27,514 nucleotides of DNA from Lentinus brumalis (taxonomy: Eukaryota > Basidiomycota > Agaricomycetes > Polyporales > Polyporaceae), in NCBI GenBank assembly GCA_001792895.1, contig MARA01000121.1:1-27514 (forward strand), given 5' to 3'. A program made the translations under genes and the position numbers. This document shows, piece by piece, positions 1 to 8,374 of the stretch (positions are counted from its first letter, which is position 1; the number at the start of each line of letters is the position of its first letter). The notes beneath the pieces were generated by a model. That model saw nothing but the letters and a program-made list of their open reading frames with translations. It did not search any database and had not been told where the DNA came from.

Positions 1-46
1 CGTCCCGCCACACGCAAGCAGTCCGGCAAGCAAGATCTATTGGTAA
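1..46 (+). CDS. Gene X, 3' end of the last exon (partial)
   Basis: These are the last codons of the plus-strand gene described in full at 10740-12083 and 22069-23439. The frame starts at position 2 and ends ...ASKIYW followed by TAA at 44-46. The rest of this copy lies to the left of the window, which means the array extends, or begins, upstream. The function is not recognised. Confidence 0.45.
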   Translation, partial: VPPHASSPASKIYW

Positions 47-1059
47 GTAATCGCTGTTAGGTACATTATAGCGGCCTCCGTGCTCGAGTGTCGCCGATAG
101 AGAGACTTGCTTTGCCCGTCTTCCCGCCCCCGCGCCGGCTTGCGCTGCGTCGCAGATGCCCGGAGCACGCTCTGCGCTCTGCGTCTGCGGTGCGCTCCGG
201 ACCTCTGTGTCCAGTGTCGGTTTCTGCTTCGTGAGTCTGTCCGCCAGGCGGCGTGTTTCGACTCGGTTTGGCCAGTACTGGCTTCGTATGTTGCTCCGGA
301 GTCCGGGGAGTGGGACGCTCTCGTGCTCTTGTTCGAGATTGCGGGCTGCTTGCACGCAGGTGTCAGCAGACGTGTGCAGTGCGCAATGCGCACGAGTTTC
401 CGGGTCTTCTTGTTTCCGCGTGGCGTTACGGAGCTTCGAGTCGACGCCGTCCGGCAGGATTGGCGAGTTCTTGCCGTCGACGGTGTCGCTGTGAGAGTTT
501 GGGTACCGCACATGTTTGGTTGAGCCGGAGAGCCGGGCAGTTCTATTGCCCGGGGCATGCACCTCACGGGCGGTTGGGAGCGTGTCTTGACGGTGTGCGC
601 GCCGTGAACTGCGCCGTTCCGTCGCATGCCGCACCGTCGAACGCAGCGAAGATGGTCGCGGGCTTCGTTTCAGGACGTCCGTGCAGAGTTCCGACTAAGG
701 GGAGAACGTGAGCATGACACGCAGAGATGGCCGGGCAGAGCGGACGCACCCATGCTGAGAGCTCGCGCCTTGTCCCGGAGTATACGCACGCGTCCGGCGC
801 GGTTGAGACCGAGTGCCCGAGCTCAGTTGAGTCTGAGATAGCAGACGGCGCGGGCGGTTGATGCTCGGTCGTCGAGATACGGCCGGTCGGTCCTCCTGCC
901 CGCGGAGGCAGTCGACGGCGTCGAGGTCGATGTTGAGGAGTCGCCTTCCAGCTGCCAAAGCGTGTTAGGCGGAGTCGTGAGTACCACAGCCTTCCCCGGA
1001 GTGATTTGGAGGCAGCCGGGGAGACGTACCGGCCGGGAGAGCGGTGGCGAGTCCGGGGC
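47..1059. other. Spacer between gene X and hairpin subarray, unit 1
   Basis: No gene is supported here. Several overlapping long open frames exist on both strands, as expected from GC-rich sequence, without splice sites or familiar motifs. Visible structure includes a 6-bp hairpin GTGCGC-aat-GCGCAC at 379-393 and a 7-bp hairpin CCGGGCA/TGCCCGG at 533-553. It may hold older, more decayed members of the about 325-nt subarray that follows, because short G/C-rich phrases recur, but they cannot be aligned securely by eye. Confidence 0.6.
533..553. other. 7-bp hairpin in spacer, unit 1
   Basis: Perfect inverted repeat CCGGGCA / TGCCCGG around a 7-nt loop. It is identical in unit 2, and still foldable in the diverged unit 3 patch (23925-23942, 6 perfect pairs plus a possible outer G-U). 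Confidence 0.6.
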
Positions 1060-1371
1060 AGCGCACTGGCACGAACGCGACATTCGCGACCTCGATCCGC
1101 GCGAAACAGCCTTGATTCAATGCGCTAGTGTTCGCGTAGCTCGGGTCAACCGGTTTCGTGGAGATCCGGGGAGGGACCGCCGAGATACGGCCTGAACACT
1201 GACCTGGCGGGCAACCCGCTCGGGCTGGCCCGCGGACTCGATTTTCAAACCGGCCGTACCGGTGCGCAAGGCGGTCGCACATAGTCTCGAGGACTATACG
1301 CGCATCGATGTGTTTTGCGGCCGTCCGGGTGCGGTGCGCGAGCGGGAGAGTCGGCGAGAATGGGCGGGCGG

Positions 1372-1398
1372 CGAATGTGCAATGAAATCGCACATTCG
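1372..1398. other. Subarray hairpin A, unit 1
   Basis: Perfect 9-bp stem CGAATGTGC / GCACATTCG enclosing the 9-nt loop AATGAAATC. The T-A pair at stem position 5 is A-T in hairpin B, a compensatory change. Confidence 0.85.
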
Positions 1399-1693
1399 AG
1401 CGGTTTTGAGACCTGCTCGGATCCGCGCAGACGGACTGGGTTGGACAGAAAACGTCCAACGTAGGCCGTAGGGCCGTGTTTGACGGCGGTGGTGCGAGAA
1501 CCGGGAGTGATACGGGGGTTCGAGTGACCGGGAGTGACCGCTGGCCACGGTGATGACGAGATGGCAGAACTCGTCCGGGCGCGCGCAGCGTCGTCGTGCA
1601 CACGCTAGAGGACCAGTACGGAACATATAAGTTGTCCGCCAGCCGTCTGGGTGCGGAAGACGGCCGGGAGAGTCGGCGCGAGCGGGCGGGCGG

Positions 1694-1720
1694 CGAAAGT
1701 GCAATGAAATCGCACTTTCG
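1694..1720. other. Subarray hairpin B, unit 1
   Basis: Perfect 9-bp stem CGAAAGTGC / GCACTTTCG with the same loop AATGAAATC, 322 nt after hairpin A. Confidence 0.85.
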
Positions 1721-2029
1721 ACCGATTTACAGACCGCCCGGATCGACGCGAGATGGTGCTGGGTGGACGGGAAACGTTCAACGTAGCCCATAGCACCCGG
1801 TTTGACGGTGAGAGGGTGCGATTGGGGGGAGATACGGCGGTTCGAGCATGCGGAGGTGCCCGCGGGCCGCGGTGACGACGAGGTTTGGGAACTCGTCCGC
1901 GCAGCGCGCAGCTCGGCCGTTCATAGGCGGGAGGACTGGTGCAGCACTTTTGAGGTGTCTGCCGGCCGTCCGGAGGCGGAGGACGTGTGGGAGAGTCGGC
2001 GGGAGAGTCGGCGGGAGCGGGCGGGGCGG

Positions 2030-2056
2030 CGAAAGTGCAATGAAATCGCACTTTTG
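2030..2056. other. Subarray hairpin C, unit 1
   Basis: Stem CGAAAGTGC / GCACTTTTG with the same loop, 336 nt after B. The second pair has become a G-U wobble, which still allows an RNA stem. Confidence 0.8.
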
Positions 2057-2345
2057 GCCGATTTTGAGACCCGCTCGGATCGACGCGAGAGGTAAACGCT
2101 TTGATAAGAAACGTTCAGCGTAGCTTGTAGCACTTGGTTGGAGGGTGATAGGGCGGGAACTGGATGTGCTAGGGCGGTTCGAGTAGACGAGGTTGGCCGA
2201 GGGACGAGGATGTCGAAGCGGTCGTTCCGGCTCCCGCATGCTGTATCCAGCGTATCGGTGGAGCCGTTGACGTCTGTTTGTCGTGCAGTAGATGGCTCGG
2301 TCGGCGGCGTGAGCGTGCGTCGGCCGGGAAGTCGAGGTCGTGCTT

Positions 2346-2369
2346 GAGTGCGCCATTAAACGGCGACTC
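2346..2369. other. Subarray hairpin D (divergent), unit 1
   Basis: GAGT-(g)-CGCC pairs with GGCGACTC around the loop attaaac: eight pairs with one bulged G, 316 nt after C. Neither stem nor loop sequence matches A-C, but the position in the subunit does. Confidence 0.6.
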
Positions 2370-2660
2370 CGAGCGCGATTTCCGACCTCCTCGGATCGGC
2401 GCAAACCCGCTTCGGCCTGTCGCAGGGAGGTTCACGGGAGGCTGTGGGAGTTGCTTGTACGCTGATGCGGGGGATACGGACGAGTGATTTGGGAAATGGA
2501 GCGCGGGTTAGCAGTGAATCGACGATAGCACGACGTACCGTGCGCCGTTTATCAAGACAACAATATCCCTCGGTTCGCGTATTGTGCAGCTATCGAATGC
2601 GCCATGTTGCGCTTGTGTGCGGGCGAATGGGCGGGTGTGGTATGCGATTTTGTCGCGCGC

Positions 2661-3326
2661 GCGCGAGCAAACACGTCTTGGCGGCGTGCGTCGGTTTGGG
2701 GCGCGTTCTGGCGTGTTTCCGACAATGGAGAGGGTCCAGTGGGTTATGAACACGCGTGGATGGATATGTTGTGGTACGCGACTCGGGCGGACGAGTGGAC
2801 GTGGGCGGTAGGACGCGATGTGAACGTGGCTAGGCCCGGCAGAGCAACTTGGACTATTGCAGCAACGCGTCAGTGTCATGTACGATATGTCTGAGATAGG
2901 GAGTACGCACCTGGCAAATTGGAGTGTATGTGCATGGCGTGGGCGTAGCTTGCCTGTGGCAGACATGGGCGTGAGCGATGTGTGCTGCAGCGGAGGGGAT
3001 GAGGACGGTCAGATCGAGGGAGGAGGCAGCGGACGCGAGCGACTAATCAGGCAACGGGACTTCCGAAAGCGTCTGCCCGACGCAGAATTTGCGGGCGCGC
3101 GACCACTTTGACTCAGACTCTGCCTGCCTTTGTCTCTAAGAGCTTGTATCATCAGGCTTCTGTTGCGCTCGCGGTGTCTCCCATTGCCCGCGACTCTGTG
3201 GCAATCTGGCTTGGATATGCCGTAGGATTGCTCAGTCCTCCGCCCCTTGCCACCCTAGCCTCTCGTCGGCCGCCTCGTCCTCATCCTGACCTCACTCCTG
3301 GGCCGCATACTGGAGGAACCCTCACC
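2661..3326. other. Spacer and tRNase Z upstream region, unit 1
   Basis: No gene is supported. The last 200 nt before the tRNase Z start are pyrimidine-rich (ctcgtcctcatcctgacctc), as is usual for a fungal 5' leader, and no TATA box is visible. Segment 2876-2962 is present in units 1 and 3 but replaced by an unrelated 22-nt filler in unit 2. At about 3120-3140 unit 1 lacks a short piece (tcatactgcggcgtgg) that units 2 and 3 have. The run of alternating GC at about 2654-2664 varies in length between units. Confidence 0.6.
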
Positions 3327-3531
3327 ATGTCTGCCTGGAACGTGTCCGTGCTCACTGGCGCCACGTCCGACACCGAGCCGACTCTGCTCGTGAACTTCGG
3401 AACCGCCAAGTACATCTTCAATGCAAGCGAGGGCATGGGCCGTGCATGGCTGCAGAGCCACCATTCTATCAGGAAGACGAAGGGGCTTTTTGTGACCGCT
3501 GCTGGGACGCATAGGTGCGGTGGGGTGCCAG

Positions 3532-4364
3532 GTACGTGTTCATCTCATACGCGTCGTGTGGCAGAAGCTCTCCCGCTGCACATCCCTTAAAGCTACGAGC
3601 TGCTGGGTCTGTGTGGTCAACCGGCCAGTTGTCAGTATGAAGCGGAACCATGACCCTCCTTGACCCATCCCGAGCTTCGACTCTTCCTATGTCTGGGGCA
3701 GGTGTGATGTCTCCTGCAGACCGCAACTTGCCTCAGTCGCAGGAAAAGGCACTCCTTAGTCTGATGCTTCTACACAAGTTGCGCCGTCAGACACCATGTC
3801 ACATCGCAAGGGGCAGATGTCTCACAACTCAGCTCGCAATTTGAACCTAGAGACTATACCAGATACTGCACGGCTATCCGTAGAGGATATAATTTCAAAT
3901 TGCGGGGATGATTAGTGTGACGACCTCGGCCGGTCTGCGAGCCTCCAACCCGTAAAGCATCCAGAAGCCAGTTTGAATACAGTAGGGCGAAACTGGCAAC
4001 GAAGCAAGATGCGAGAGAAGAGCGGTCTGGAGGCTCGGAAGAGCCTCGGATTGCTTCTATCTAAAGTCTGGGAGTCTGGAGAGGACAGATTAATCCATTG
4101 GAATCGCTTATGGGTCGGACAGGGCTTGAAGCGAAGTCTGGAAGGATTGTCCAGACGAGGTTTGTCACGCTCGAGCTCCGACGTCTCCCGAGTTGGAGTT
4201 TAGAACTGCCGAACCTGTGTTAAAATCCCTTACGAATAGTCGTCCACTCACGATGTTGCTTCACCGGGCGAATCGCCCATCAGTCCATTGACCTGCCGAG
4301 CGAACGCGAGGCGTCTCTCGTCTCCATGTACAATCGACGTGACGCTGATATGCCGTGTCTATAG
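3532..4364 (+). other. tRNase Z intron 1 enlarged by an insert (unit 1)
   Basis: Donor GTACGT, acceptor TATAG. It is 833 nt here against 132 nt in unit 2 (15494-15625) and 131 nt in unit 3 (26881-27011). The difference is exactly a 719-nt insert minus 18 replaced bases. An intron this long is out of line with every other intron in the window. Confidence 0.85.
3562..4280. other. Unit-1-specific 719-nt insert of unknown nature
   Basis: Alignment with unit 2 is clean up to gtcgtgtgg (3561) and resumes at cagtccattgacc (4281). Between these points unit 1 has 719 nt while unit 2 has an unrelated 18 nt (15524-15541). There are no terminal inverted repeats or clear target duplications. Inside are an 11-bp inverted repeat (3835-3845 / 3894-3904), a GAGGCTC-ggaa-GAGCCTC hairpin (4030-4047) and GGGCGAATCGCCC at 4266-4278, close to the right junction. 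Base composition is visibly less GC-rich than the flanks. The longest open frames are short and unconvincing. It could be a non-autonomous element, a captured fragment or filler from break repair. Confidence 0.7.
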
Positions 4365-5523
4365 GCCTGTTGATGTTGTGCGCAGACGCGGCAGTGCCTG
4401 CAATCGACATTGTGGGCCCGTATGGTCTTATGCACTACCTCGCCACGATGCGTAGCTACACATACCGGTTCGTGACTCCTACTATATCTCTGTTGCAAAT
4501 TCTCAAGCGTGTGTGTAGTTCGACTATGGTTGTCAAGGCAGTCGAGGCACCAACCGCTCTGGTCAGTGCACAACCGGCCGCTTCGCCCTCCCCGGTCTTC
4601 AAGGACGAAAATCTCTCGGTCTATTCGATACCCTTGTATCCTTCTGTCGACGGGGTCGATATCGGGGAGCCTTCGGCACGCCCACTCAAGAGGAAGCGAT
4701 CGGCCTCTCCTCCCACCGCGTCCAAACGGTCCACTCCTCCACTCATTGACCGCGCTGTTGAGTCCACGTCCCCCGTATCGCCTACCCTGTCCGTGCAGGC
4801 GCGGAGAGAGAACTTCAACCCAACGAGCCTTACCGGCGCGGACGCACAGGAATGGCGGAAGCTTATGTTGCAGGAGATGTTCCCGATGCAGCCGCCACCG
4901 AAAGCGGACCCATCGACATCGAAGGGGGCGAAGCGGAGAGCAAACGCACTCCAAGAACCCGCCGACGAGCCGCCGCCGCCGCCGAACATGACGTTCGCTC
5001 CTGACCGCAAGTACGCGCGACTGCCCGGTCTTGTCGCCGGTGGAGGCGTCGATCCTGCGACGTTGCCTACGCTTGGCTACCTGTGTGTCGGTCCAAGTGT
5101 ACGCGGCAAATTCGACGTCAAGAAGGCTGAGGAACTCGGTGTTCGCGGGCCTTTGCGCGGGCGCCTGACCAAGGGAGAGACGGTTACCTTCGAGGTGGAC
5201 GATGGGCAGGGTGGGAAGATACAACGCACTGTTCGACCTGAAGAGTGTGTTGGACCTAGCGAGGCACCACAGGTGAGTCTACTCGCGATGGGCAATGGGT
5301 TGCACAACTTAATAGTCGGCAGGCTGTTCTGATCCTTGACGTACCGACGCCTGCACACATTCCCTCTCTTCTCGCTTCATTCACCGACTCGCCGTTCTTC
5401 GCCAAGTACCGTTCCAAGGACGAGAACATCCGGAAGGAGCATCCTCTGCACGCCGTTCCTGTGCGTCGTGTGCAGCGTGCTCCCGGTGCGCCAGGCCCGA
5501 GTGCGCGTGCGGCGATCCGCGCC

Positions 5524-5542
5524 GATGCCCGATGCCCGATGC
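5524..5542. repeat. 7-nt minisatellite (gatgccc), unit 1
   Basis: Two full copies of gatgccc plus a partial one. Unit 2 has three full copies (16785-16810). Confidence 0.8.
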
Positions 5543-5711
5543 GTCTGTGCTGCCAGAGAAACAAACGAATCGTTAGGGAGTCACTGGGCAGATTACTGGG
5601 CAGATGGCTGGGCAGCAGTAGCGGTGGTTGGAATGGGACAGGAAGTGCGCACAGAAATTGTGTCGCGGGCAGGAGGACGGCAGGAGAACACACATGTACA
5701 CTCGTCCCAGG

Positions 5712-5719
5712 AAATATAT
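5712..5719 (+). promoter_or_regulatory. TATA-like box, unit 1
   Basis: AAATATAT in an otherwise GC-rich region, identical in unit 2 (16987-16994). No gene starts at a convincing distance, so this is only a sequence match. Confidence 0.25.
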
Positions 5720-6159
5720 TTTTCTGCCCCCACCGCTGCCCGTATGTCTGTTTTTCTGGGCGTCCTGCCTCTTCTGCATCTCGCCGCTAGAAGCTCGGAG
5801 TGCGTCTGCATCTGCGGCTGCGGCTGCTCAGCGCTCAGCCCGCTGCCTCCGCTCCGTCCCTCCTGCGTCGTCTCGCTGGCACACCTCGAGGTTTCTGGAA
5901 ATCTCTCGATTGCGTCTAGCTACGCGCAAGTACACTACGAGATGCCCTCCGCCGCTCGCTGCTGCTGCTCCTCGCCTGCTCTCTACCCCGCCGTCCGCCG
6001 GCCGACATCTCTCGCATCCGCCGCGCTGGCGGTGCTGGACACCGGCGACGTGCGCGTGGGACGTCCCCTCCGATATCTGCCGGGAAACAAACATCAGTAT
6101 CCGGAAACCTCGCAGGAGAGCATCACGGATAGCTCACGCAAGTCCGGCTGCTGAGCCCG

Positions 6160-6972
6160 TCATCCCGCTGCCAGCTTGATCACGGCAACTGTCCCGTTAG
6201 GATTGTGCCAGCTAGACGACTTGCGTGAAACTGCAGGGCGACGATGGTCAGCCAGCGCGAGCCTGGACACATCAGCGTCGATGACTCACCGGAGGACCAT
6301 ACGCGGCACTTCGTCTGCCCGCTCGCAACGCGCCGACGCTGCATTCGAAACAGCACCGTCGTACCAGCGTGCAGCGGCCAAATCGTTGCCGGGCAGCCTT
6401 CAGGACTGCACGCGACCTCGACCGGGCTATTCGAATGGCATGTCCGGATCCCGTGTATGTCGGGTACGCCCGGAACAGCTGAGAAAGAACAGATGTGAGT
6501 GCGAATTCTAGTATTGCCGGGAAAGGAGAGCGACTCACCAATCAAGACGCTATTGCGTCGTCCAGACTCTCTGGCTGGCTTGCCGCTGCCATAGTGCCCG
6601 AAGACGGTCTTTCCAGCAGCCTGAGCAATTACGCGAGTGAGTACTCTCTGTATGTGCGTATATGTCTCAAATTCTGTCCGGAATGCTCACCTGCAATCCT
6701 AGAGTGGAGCGCAAGAGAAGAGTGGCAGCGGACTGCCTGCCCGCTGCTCCGTGCCCGGCCACATCAACAGCGCCATCTTAGGATGCGTCGTTAGCGGCTT
6801 CAAAGAGACGAAATGAAACTCTGTACTTACGAGCTTGCGTGCCATAAGGGAGGCAGAGCAGAACCGCGTTCTGCGGTTCCTGGCCTGCCACTGCACAGAT
6901 GGGCGCCTGCAGAGACAGGCGCGATTCGCCTTCTGCGAAGGCCGCTGCCCGTCTTCCTTTCCCATCCACCAT
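6160..6972 (-). CDS. Gene Y2, unrecognised 189-aa spliced protein (unit 1)
   Basis: Read on the minus strand, five exons join in one frame: 6972-6831, 6776-6691, 6620-6539, 6478-6290 and 6230-6160. The introns are 54, 70, 60 and 59 nt, all GT-AG, and the first has a CTAAC branch site. The product starts MVDGKGRR, passes GAVDVAGHGAAGR, GKTVFGHYGSGK and the cysteine-containing stretch VACSPEGCPATIW, and ends NPNGTVAVIKLAAG before TGA. There is no signal peptide or membrane segment. The GHYGSGK stretch is not a proper P-loop. The only base change from unit 2 in the first exon is synonymous (Asn AAC/AAT), and phase is kept over four introns, both of which support real coding. The family is not recognised. 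The start could be further upstream if a 5' exon was missed. Confidence 0.5.
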
Positions 6973-7132
6973 CACCCCGCGCTGCCGGACCGCTCTCCCT
7001 CCCTCCCTCCGTCGATCTCATGGTCTTCGACGCATACAGCGACGATCTCGCTGCAGCACATTCAGCTGAACTCAACGTAGGTCAGATTCTGGCAGGACTC
7101 GTCGACTCAAATCGGTACGTACCTCTATCTCA

Positions 7133-8374
7133 TCACACCCGGCGACGATGTGCGCATTGTGCGCCGACTTGACGTGCGGAGATCGCGCTGCCAGACTGTC
7201 GAGGTCCGAGTCTAGGTCAGTTGTCGACGACGACGACGCGGCGGGCAGAAGAGGTAAGTCATACATACCGCGAGGATGCTTCAAGGGACGAGGACGGCGA
7301 CGGCGACACTGGCTGCGTCTTGTTCGCGGAGCTTGTCTGTGGGCTCGCTGTCTGGGATGGACGCGTTCTGGAAGAGAAAGGTGAGCGTGCGCTTCGATGC
7401 CCTCGACGCGTGACGTCATGCATCCGAAAGAGGCAAGTCGCACGGCTGTGAGCGCGGACTGGATGCTCTGTTCGCGTCTTGAACACGGACTTGCTCGTCT
7501 TCTGTCGCGATCTGGGCTTGACGACTTGCTGCTCTGACTTAAGCTTGCTGGCGACTACTGGGAGCGTCTGGACACCGCTGCGCAGGACCTCTGCTCGTCA
7601 CGGCGTGCTGCTTCTCGAGCAGACCTCACTGGCAGTCTGCTGCGTCGCAAACCCACGTTAACAATGTACGATCCGACGCTAGGTACGTCCCAATACTTAC
7701 TTGCGCGAAGAGGTCCAGGACGCCGTGTGCGTAGCCCTTTGACCCGCTCTTACGCTGCTCACAGCGGCGGCAGATGTCTTCGGCAATGTGCACGTCAACG
7801 TTGAAAGCGAACAGGTGAGCAGGTGCACGACGGCCGAGGAGGGAATGATTTACCTCATGCCTCCTCGGCCCAGAACTCGTGTTGAGGTGAGGAGACACTG
7901 GCTCTTATCCCATGCGCTGGTTTGCCGTTGCATGAGGTCCGTGGCTTACGCAGGGAGCCCGACTGAAGCTTGCCGCGGGAGCTGTTCGTCACCCGGATGA
8001 GCGGTTGCCGCCGTAATCCTGTAACCGGCGACGAAGGAAGGTCAGTCAACCCATGCAAACTGAGGTATGCGCGCACCGCGACTACGCTCACCTCTAGAGA
8101 ATCGCGACTTTTGACATGCGTCGACGCGTCGCTGATGTCAATCTTGACGTGGGCATGGGCCACGGAGCTTTGCTTCAAATTCCCGAGGCTGAAGAAGATG
8201 TGGTGAGTGGATGAGACAGGAGAGGAAGGCGAAGCTGCAAAACGACTGCGTCTCGACCGCACGGGCGGAGGACAGCTGACTAGCAGTGGGATCTTGAGTC
8301 CTGCGCTCGACGGTGCCACGGTGCAGCTGGAGTCGTAGTGGCGAGGTCGGGAGGTGAATGGTGGGCGGGGACAT
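7133..8374 (-). CDS. Gene Y1, unrecognised multi-exon gene (unit 1, partly broken)
   Basis: Proposed start ATG at 8374-8372 in the context caccATGtcc (MSPPT...), with exons at about 8374-8240 (3' end uncertain), 8188-8092, 8018-7950, 7875-7701, 7607-7269 and 7211-7133. Introns are GT-AG with GACTGAC, GTTAAC and AACTGAC branch-like sites. The 58-codon exon 7875-7701 is intact and contains NVDVHIAEDICRRCEQRK and GYAHGVLDLFAQ. The next exon is basic and Ser/Pro-rich (KLKSEQQVVKPRSRQ, then a Ser/Pro run), suggesting a disordered, perhaps nuclear protein. In this unit, exon 8188-8092 has lost bases relative to unit 2, exon 8018-7950 is 2 nt short, and exon 7607-7269 carries an extra 10 nt, so the full frame is interrupted. 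The stop at 7135-7133 is tentative. No family is recognised. Confidence 0.4.

Larger units (their letters stand above)
1060..2660. repeat. Degenerate ~325-nt tandem subarray, unit 1
   Basis: At least four, probably six, subunits with spacings of 316-336 nt. Landmarks recur in the same order: a gagagtcggcg-type lead, a hairpin with loop AATGAAATC, a phrase like gagacc-gctcggatc-gcgcgag, the motif AAACGTYCARCGTAG, then ggttcgag, a gtgacgacgag-type phrase and an aactcgtccg-type phrase. Subunits differ strongly from each other within one large unit but hardly between large units. The subarray is therefore older than the large-scale duplication, or the large units are homogenised together. Confidence 0.8.
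3327..5790 (+). pseudogene. TRZ1: tRNase Z long form, 3'-truncated copy (unit 1)
   Basis: tRNase Z is the endonuclease that removes 3' trailers from pre-tRNA. The exons read as 3327-3531, 4365-4467, 4519-5272 and 5323 onward, with every junction GT-AG and in phase (introns of 833, 51 and 50 nt). The start ATG has a good context (ctcaccATG). Family hallmarks are visible: EPTLLVNFGTAKYIFNASEG near residue 17, GTHRCGGVPG, GPYGLMHYLATMR, a proline/serine-rich low-complexity linker, GPSVRGKFDVKKAEELGV and VLILDVPTP. Similarity ends at about 5457 (around residue 399) after PLHAV. The frame then runs on through unrelated sequence to TAG at 5788-5790, giving 509 aa in all. The C-terminal half with the zinc-binding HxHxDH motif is absent, so this product should not be catalytic. 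It has no frameshift, unlike units 2 and 3. Some differences from the other units are synonymous (Gly GGA/GGT, Arg CGT/CGC, Pro CCA/CCT). Confidence 0.9.
5458..6159. other. Region after the tRNase Z breakpoint, unit 1
   Basis: No gene is securely placed. Visible are a 7-nt minisatellite (gatgccc, 5524-5542), a 9-nt-like minisatellite around actgggcag (about 5582-5615), and an AT-rich AAATATAT box at 5712-5719. The box is followed by a C/T-rich tract, which is promoter-like. A 70-codon plus-strand frame (5942-6154) starts about 225 nt downstream of that box. It is identical in unit 2, so substitutions give no information on coding. The minus strand here is downstream of Y2. Confidence 0.5.

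Noticed and set aside
253..711. 152-codon open frame shared by units 1 and 2 in the spacer
   Set aside because: GC-rich sequence gives long frames on several phases and both strands here. There are no splice sites, no motifs, and the unit 3 version diverges without preserving the protein.
1500..2200. GGTTCGAG phrases resembling a Pol III B box, suggesting tRNA-derived repeats
   Set aside because: They recur once per subunit but no A box at the right distance and no tRNA-like fold was found around them.
1060..2660. CRISPR-like array of repeats with palindromes
   Set aside because: The repeat period is about 325 nt with degenerate units, no short identical repeats with unique spacers, and the genome is eukaryotic.
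3973..4203. 76-codon frame inside the 719-nt insert
   Set aside because: Short, with no motif or splice support, and composition as expected by chance.
5942..6154. 70-codon plus-strand frame downstream of a TATA-like box
   Set aside because: It is identical in both units, so there is no substitution evidence, and there is no recognisable product. It is mentioned only under the spacer entry.
6539..6620. P-loop NTPase motif in Y2 (GHYGSGK)
   Set aside because: The lysine is followed by proline instead of Ser/Thr and the usual strand before it is missing.
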